The position numbers and the translations under genes were made by a program. The notes beneath the pieces are model-generated. The model was not told the DNA's origin. It searched no databases and worked only from the letters and a program-made list of their open reading frames with translations. DNA of 7,947 nt from Deltaproteobacteria bacterium (GTDB lineage: Bacteria; Desulfobacterota; GWC2-55-46; DRQE01), in the NCBI GenBank assembly GCA_016219165.1, contig JACRCB010000025.1, positions 1-7,947 of the forward strand. Reading direction: 5' to 3'. Below, in pieces: positions 5,174 through 7,947 of this stretch (its first letter is position 1; every line of letters starts with the position of its first letter).

Positions 5174-6428
5174 CGGGGTCGTTGCTAAAGCCTTTCGGCC
5201 CGGCCTGAGGGGCGCCTAAGTCTATAAGGGCCTGGCGGACGGAATAAACGCCCGCCGCATCGGTTGGTTTGCCGTGGGCCGCTATGTAGAGGGCGGCCGC
5301 ACCCGCAACGTGGGGCGAGGCCATGCTCGTTCCGCTTAATGTCCGGTAGCCGGTATCCAACCATGTCGAAAGGATATTGACTCCGGGGGCCGCGAGGTCA
5401 ATGGCCGCGCCGGAGGATGTTACCGGGTTTCCCGCAACCGCGGAGAGGCTGAAATTACTGACCGCGGCAAGGGTGTCGTCCGCGCCCCACGGTGTTGCCG
5501 GCCCCAGCCCTCCGGGAAGGCCGTCCGAATCCGCAAGAGCCGATACGGCCGCGACCTCCGGGTAGGCGGCGGGTATTGAGTCGTCGCCGGTGTTGAATAT
5601 CCCGTCGCCCCCGTAAACGTTTTTGCCGCTATTGCCTGCGGCAACGACATATACTATCCCTCTCGCAACGCTTTTCTTTATGGCAAGCCTTAAGGCGTCG
5701 CTTCTTCCGGTGGCGCCCAGACTCATATTGGCAACTTCTATTTCATGTGCGTGCTGCGTAACCCAGTCTATCCCGGCTATCACGCCCGATATCATGCCGG
5801 AGCCATATCTGTTGAGCACCTTGACCGACCATATCCGTGCCCCTGGCGCAACCCCTACGACCCCGTAGCCGTTGTCCCTTGCCGCGGCTATGCCAGCGAC
5901 ATGGCTTCCGTGTCCGTTGTCGTCCACGCCGTCGGATTTTCCGGCGCCGGGGACGGTATAACCCTTGTAAAAGTATAGGTCCGGATGTGTCCTGCTTACC
6001 CCGGTGTCGATGACGGCTATATCCACGTTGACGCGCGAGGCTTCGCCGTCTATCCCGGCCGTCGGGCTTAAGTCCGCGTCCATCCGGTTAACCCCTGTGG
6101 GGAGTGTTTGCGCAATGGCATGGACATAGAGGTCCGGCTCTACAAACATCACCCGGGCGTCTTTTCTTAACGCCGTGAGGCTTTTTTCAGAGATGGATGC
6201 GGAAAACCCCCTGACCGCGCTCGTGTAGATATGCCCGGGGGTCAAGGCATACCTTGCTTCCATCGAGAGGGCGGCATCATGGGGGCTTGCCACACTATCC
6301 TTAAGAACCACTATAAACCGGCCAGGTATGCCCGGGCCGGCATGGCCGGCAAAGGCCCGGGCCGATACGAACAGCAGGGAGGTTATTGCCGAAAGCAGGA
6401 AGAAAAGTTTTAAGAATTTTTTAGGCAT
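5133..6428 (-). CDS. Secreted subtilisin-family (S8) serine protease with I9 propeptide
   Basis: From ATG 6428 the product is 431 aa. Residues 1-27 are a signal peptide (MPKKFLK, a long hydrophobic stretch, cut after AFA). About residues 35-104 match an inhibitor I9 propeptide, starting GRFIVVLKD and ending MFVEPDLYVHA, which helps folding and is then removed. The catalytic triad is complete: Asp141 in AVIDTGVSRTHPDL, His173 in NGHGSHVAG and Ser368 in LSGTSMASPHVAG, with oxyanion Asn266 in AAGNSG. An Asp/Gly-rich insert after AAGNSG (GGDGIFNTGDD, about 273-283) may bind calcium. There is no C-terminal anchor or extra domain, so it is probably released to periplasm or medium. The longer frame to 6509 is rejected: GGAGG sits 6 nt before ATG 6428, the signal peptide begins there, and the predicted transcription start lies downstream of 6509. 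The overlapping downstream gene encodes a BsuPI-type inhibitor. Confidence 0.94.
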   Translation of the reverse strand: MPKKFLKLFFLLSAITSLLFVSARAFAGHAGPGIPGRFIVVLKDSVASPHDAALSMEARYALTPGHIYTSAVRGFSASISEKSLTALRKDARVMFVEPDLYVHAIAQTLPTGVNRMDADLSPTAGIDGEASRVNVDIAVIDTGVSRTHPDLYFYKGYTVPGAGKSDGVDDNGHGSHVAGIAAARDNGYGVVGVAPGARIWSVKVLNRYGSGMISGVIAGIDWVTQHAHEIEVANMSLGATGRSDALRLAIKKSVARGIVYVVAAGNSGKNVYGGDGIFNTGDDSIPAAYPEVAAVSALADSDGLPGGLGPATPWGADDTLAAVSNFSLSAVAGNPVTSSGAAIDLAAPGVNILSTWLDTGYRTLSGTSMASPHVAGAAALYIAAHGKPTDAAGVYSVRQALIDLGAPQAGPKGFSNDPDANPENLVDAELL

Positions 6429-6434
6429 CTCTTG

Positions 6435-6439
6435 CCTCC
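6435..6439 (-). promoter_or_regulatory. Ribosome-binding site setting the protease start
   Basis: GGAGG on the minus strand ends 6 nt before ATG 6428. It decides for the start that places the signal peptide at the N-terminus and against the 27-codon longer frame. Confidence 0.75.
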
Positions 6440-6475
6440 ATAAGACATATCGGATGAAATGCCGCCCTACTCTCA

Positions 6476-6503
6476 AGTATATAACTATTTCAGAAAAACT
6501 CAA
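6476..6503 (-). promoter_or_regulatory. Promoter of the protease-inhibitor operon
   Basis: On the minus strand TTGAGT (6503-6498), a 16-nt spacer and TATACT (6481-6476) match the housekeeping consensus at 4/6 and 5/6. The predicted start near 6469 gives a leader of about 41 nt. It is back to back with the promoter of the NHL gene, about 25 bp apart at the -35 elements. Confidence 0.55.
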
Positions 6504-6528
6504 CCCCAAAATGAGTGTAACGCCAAAG

Positions 6529-6557
6529 TTGATTTAGGTTCCGAAAAACATTATCAT
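6529..6557 (+). promoter_or_regulatory. Promoter of the NHL-repeat gene
   Basis: TTGATT (6529-6534), a 17-nt spacer and TATCAT (6552-6557) match the consensus at 4/6 and 5/6. The predicted start near 6564 leaves a leader of about 133 nt before TTG 6697, which contains a GGTGA-GTT-TCACC hairpin (6601-6613). No known riboswitch was recognised in it. Confidence 0.45.
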
Positions 6558-6682
6558 ATAAACGGCTCAGGGTCTTTCTGGCCGTACGCCGGCAGGGCTT
6601 GGTGAGTTTCACCCGTTCCCGGCAATGCGTTTTATCTTTGTCCGGATGGAACAAGGGCTTGTGCCTAAAAACCGCAGCACGC

Positions 6683-6689
6683 AAGAAGG
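6683..6689 (+). promoter_or_regulatory. Ribosome-binding site setting the TTG start of the NHL protein
   Basis: AAGAAGG ends 7 nt before TTG 6697. The ATG codons at 6625 and 6646, in the same frame, have no such site, and starting there would bury the signal peptide behind a charged 24- or 17-residue leader. Confidence 0.55.
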
Positions 6690-6696
6690 TTTAACT

Positions 6697-7830
6697 TTGC
6701 GCAATACTTCTTTAATATCCTTCCTCGCGGCCGGTCTTCTCTGCGCGGCCGCGTCTTACGGCGCACTGCCTGCAAGCCCGTTTTTTTTCTACGTCACCAC
6801 CGTTGCGGGGGAAGGCAAAAAGGGGTATCTGGACGGCAAGGGCATTCATTCGAGGTTTAACTGGCCCACCGGCGTTGCCGTTTCAGATGAAGGGGTGGTC
6901 TATGTGGCTGATTATTCCAATAACCTTATACGGAAGATAGACGCCTCGGGCAACGTCGCAACGCTTGCGGGCTCCGTAAGGGCCGGTTTCCACGACGGTA
7001 AAGGGAAAGAGGCGCTTTTTTGGGGGCCGGACAATATGACCATGGATTCTACAGGCAATCTCTTTGTGGCGGACGCCGATAACTTCAGTGTCCGTAAGAT
7101 TACCCCTGCGGGGGCCGTAACTACGGTTGCCGGCAGCGCCGTCGCGGGATTGCGCGACGGCCCCTCTGCCGAGGCGATGTTCGGTTACCCGACCGGTATA
7201 GCCGTCGACGGACGCGGCGTTTTATACGTTGCGGACAGACGCGCCCATGCAATAAGGAAGATAATCCCAACCCCTGACGGCGGAAGGGTTGTAACCGTGG
7301 CCGGAGGCCGTGGGGCCGGCTATGCCGACGGGAAGGGGGCGGGGTCGCTTTTCCGGGAACCGGTTTCCCTCGCCGTGACCCCGGGGGGAGTTCTGTATGT
7401 TGCCGATTCCGGCAACAACGCCATAAGAAAGATAACCCCGGACTCCACCGTTACAACCATAGCCGGCGCAAGCATGCCGGGCTACAGGGACGGCAGCGGA
7501 AAGGAAGCGTTTTTTTCATGGCCCACCGGCATGGCATTGGACAGCCGTGGTAATATATACGTATGCGACTCTAATAACAACAAGATAAGGCGCATAACCC
7601 CGGAGGGCATTGTGAGCACGGCAGCAGGGGAACTCCTTCCGGGTTCTCTCGACGGATGGGGGCTTAAGTCCGGCTTTAATTTCCCTACCGCCGTAGCGGT
7701 GGATAGGGCCGGCAACATTTACGTCGCCGATTCCGGCAATAACAAGATAAGAAAGATAACTTACGGCGAGAGTAAAGAGGTAAACAGGCCGCTCTCGAAC
7801 CCTGAGGGAATTGCAGCGTTGCTTTGGTGA
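6697..7830 (+). CDS. Exported NHL-repeat beta-propeller protein
   Basis: From TTG 6697 the product is 377 aa. Residues 1-23 are a signal peptide (MRNTSL, a hydrophobic ISFLAAGLLCAAAS core, cut near YGA). The Cys inside it lacks a proper lipobox, so a lipoprotein is unlikely. From about residue 33 to 357 there are six repeats of 53-58 aa, each with a GY-DG-G turn, a P-GVAVD strand, a YVAD strand, an N-IRKI strand and ending V-T-AG. Six such NHL units would close into a six-bladed propeller that fills the whole mature protein. There is no catalytic domain, so a binding or scaffold role outside the cytoplasm is likely; the ligand is unknown. It is transcribed away from the secreted protease, from a shared upstream region, and its stop overlaps the next start (GTGA). 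ATG 6625 or 6646 are alternative starts. Confidence 0.88.
   Translation: MRNTSLISFLAAGLLCAAASYGALPASPFFFYVTTVAGEGKKGYLDGKGIHSRFNWPTGVAVSDEGVVYVADYSNNLIRKIDASGNVATLAGSVRAGFHDGKGKEALFWGPDNMTMDSTGNLFVADADNFSVRKITPAGAVTTVAGSAVAGLRDGPSAEAMFGYPTGIAVDGRGVLYVADRRAHAIRKIIPTPDGGRVVTVAGGRGAGYADGKGAGSLFREPVSLAVTPGGVLYVADSGNNAIRKITPDSTVTTIAGASMPGYRDGSGKEAFFSWPTGMALDSRGNIYVCDSNNNKIRRITPEGIVSTAAGELLPGSLDGWGLKSGFNFPTAVAVDRAGNIYVADSGNNKIRKITYGESKEVNRPLSNPEGIAALLW
6793..7767 (+). repeat. Six diverged tandem NHL repeats within the propeller gene
   Basis: Six units of about 160-175 bp are visible in protein but not as exact DNA repeats, so they are an old domain duplication. The VAD strand motif is kept in five units and reads VCD in the fifth. 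The second unit is the least typical, with PDNMTMD instead of PTGVAVD. Confidence 0.8.
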
Positions 7831-7947
7831 AACTTAACCCGGATGCAGACATAGATTCCGGCCTCAACGATTCCGGCCTCAACGATTCCGGCCTCAACAA
7901 GGCTCAACTCGAGGCCGTAAACCACGGGGACGGCCCGCTCCTTGTCA
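7827..7947 (+). CDS. UvrD/Rep-family ATP-dependent DNA helicase, N-terminus (partial)
   Basis: The frame is open from GTG 7827 to the window edge, 40 codons. GLNKAQLEAVNHGDGPLLV matches the N-terminal Q-motif region of superfamily 1A helicases (UvrD, PcrA, Rep), in which the Gln contacts the adenine of ATP; the Walker A loop would follow just outside the window. Such proteins unwind DNA in repair and replication. GTG overlaps the NHL stop as GTGA; TTG 7824 is an alternative, and no clear ribosome-binding site is seen, so translation may be coupled. Before the motif, the leader VKLNPDADI and three identical DSGLN units are unusual, because the conserved LN normally lies close to the start. Whether it is UvrD, PcrA or a relative cannot be told from this piece. 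Confidence 0.85.
   Translation, partial: MKLNPDADIDSGLNDSGLNDSGLNKAQLEAVNHGDGPLLV
7854..7898 (+). repeat. Three exact 15-bp tandem repeats at the helicase N-terminus
   Basis: GATTCCGGCCTCAAC occurs three times without a mismatch at 7854-7868, 7869-7883 and 7884-7898. The unit is a multiple of three, so copy changes keep the frame; each copy encodes Asp-Ser-Gly-Leu-Asn. The last Gly-Leu-Asn is the start of the conserved GLNKAQ motif, so the array looks like a duplication of codons at the motif's edge. Confidence 0.95.

Noticed and set aside
6429..6509. 27-codon N-terminal extension of the protease (ATG 6509)
   Set aside because: It hides the signal peptide, ignores the GGAGG before ATG 6428, and starts upstream of the predicted transcription start.
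7854..7898. CRISPR-like array
   Set aside because: The 15-bp units are directly adjacent with no spacers and lie in frame within a coding sequence.

Overview
The window looks like a chromosomal piece from a Gram-negative (diderm) bacterium. The first gene is the end of a TolC-type outer-membrane channel, and three other products carry export signals. A rubredoxin next to a flavin reductase suggests an anaerobic or microaerophilic life. Most genes are moderately GC-rich, use ATA isoleucine codons freely and accept TTG/GTG starts. That would suit a Desulfobacterota- or Nitrospirota-like organism, but this is inference and no marker gene here proves it.

Layout. (1) 1-159 (+): tail of a TolC-family protein, followed by a 124-bp gap with a perfect 12-bp hairpin. 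(2) 284-3728 (-): a four-gene operon read leftwards from a good promoter (TTGACA-N17-TTTAAT, 3768-3796): enoyl-CoA hydratase, acetyl-CoA acetyltransferase, 3-hydroxybutyryl-CoA dehydrogenase, then an A/T-richer gene for a ChaC/gamma-glutamylcyclotransferase-like protein. The first three catalyse consecutive C4 acyl-CoA steps (2 acetyl-CoA <-> acetoacetyl-CoA <-> 3-hydroxybutyryl-CoA <-> crotonyl-CoA). (3) 3953-4630 (+): flavin reductase and a 52-aa rubredoxin 3 nt apart, the two halves of what is one fused protein (Hrb) in some acetogens. Their promoter is so close to the ATG that the transcript may be leaderless. (4) 4673-6428 (-): an exported subtilisin-like protease with an I9 propeptide, overlapped by a gene for an exported BsuPI-type protease-inhibitor domain protein; this looks like a secreted protease and its inhibitor made together. 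(5) 6697-7830 (+), divergent from the protease: an exported six-repeat NHL beta-propeller protein, overlapping by 4 nt the start of (6) a UvrD/Rep-type helicase gene that runs off the window and carries three exact 15-bp in-frame repeats just before its conserved N-terminal motif.

Several starts are set from ribosome-binding sites rather than the longest reading frame: TTG 1663 (dehydrogenase), ATG 6428 (protease), TTG 6697 (NHL protein) and ATG 3953 (flavin reductase). No tRNA, rRNA, CRISPR array or insertion sequence was seen. The best candidates for something less ordinary are the protease/inhibitor pair, the leaderless flavin reductase-rubredoxin operon and the repeat at the helicase N-terminus.
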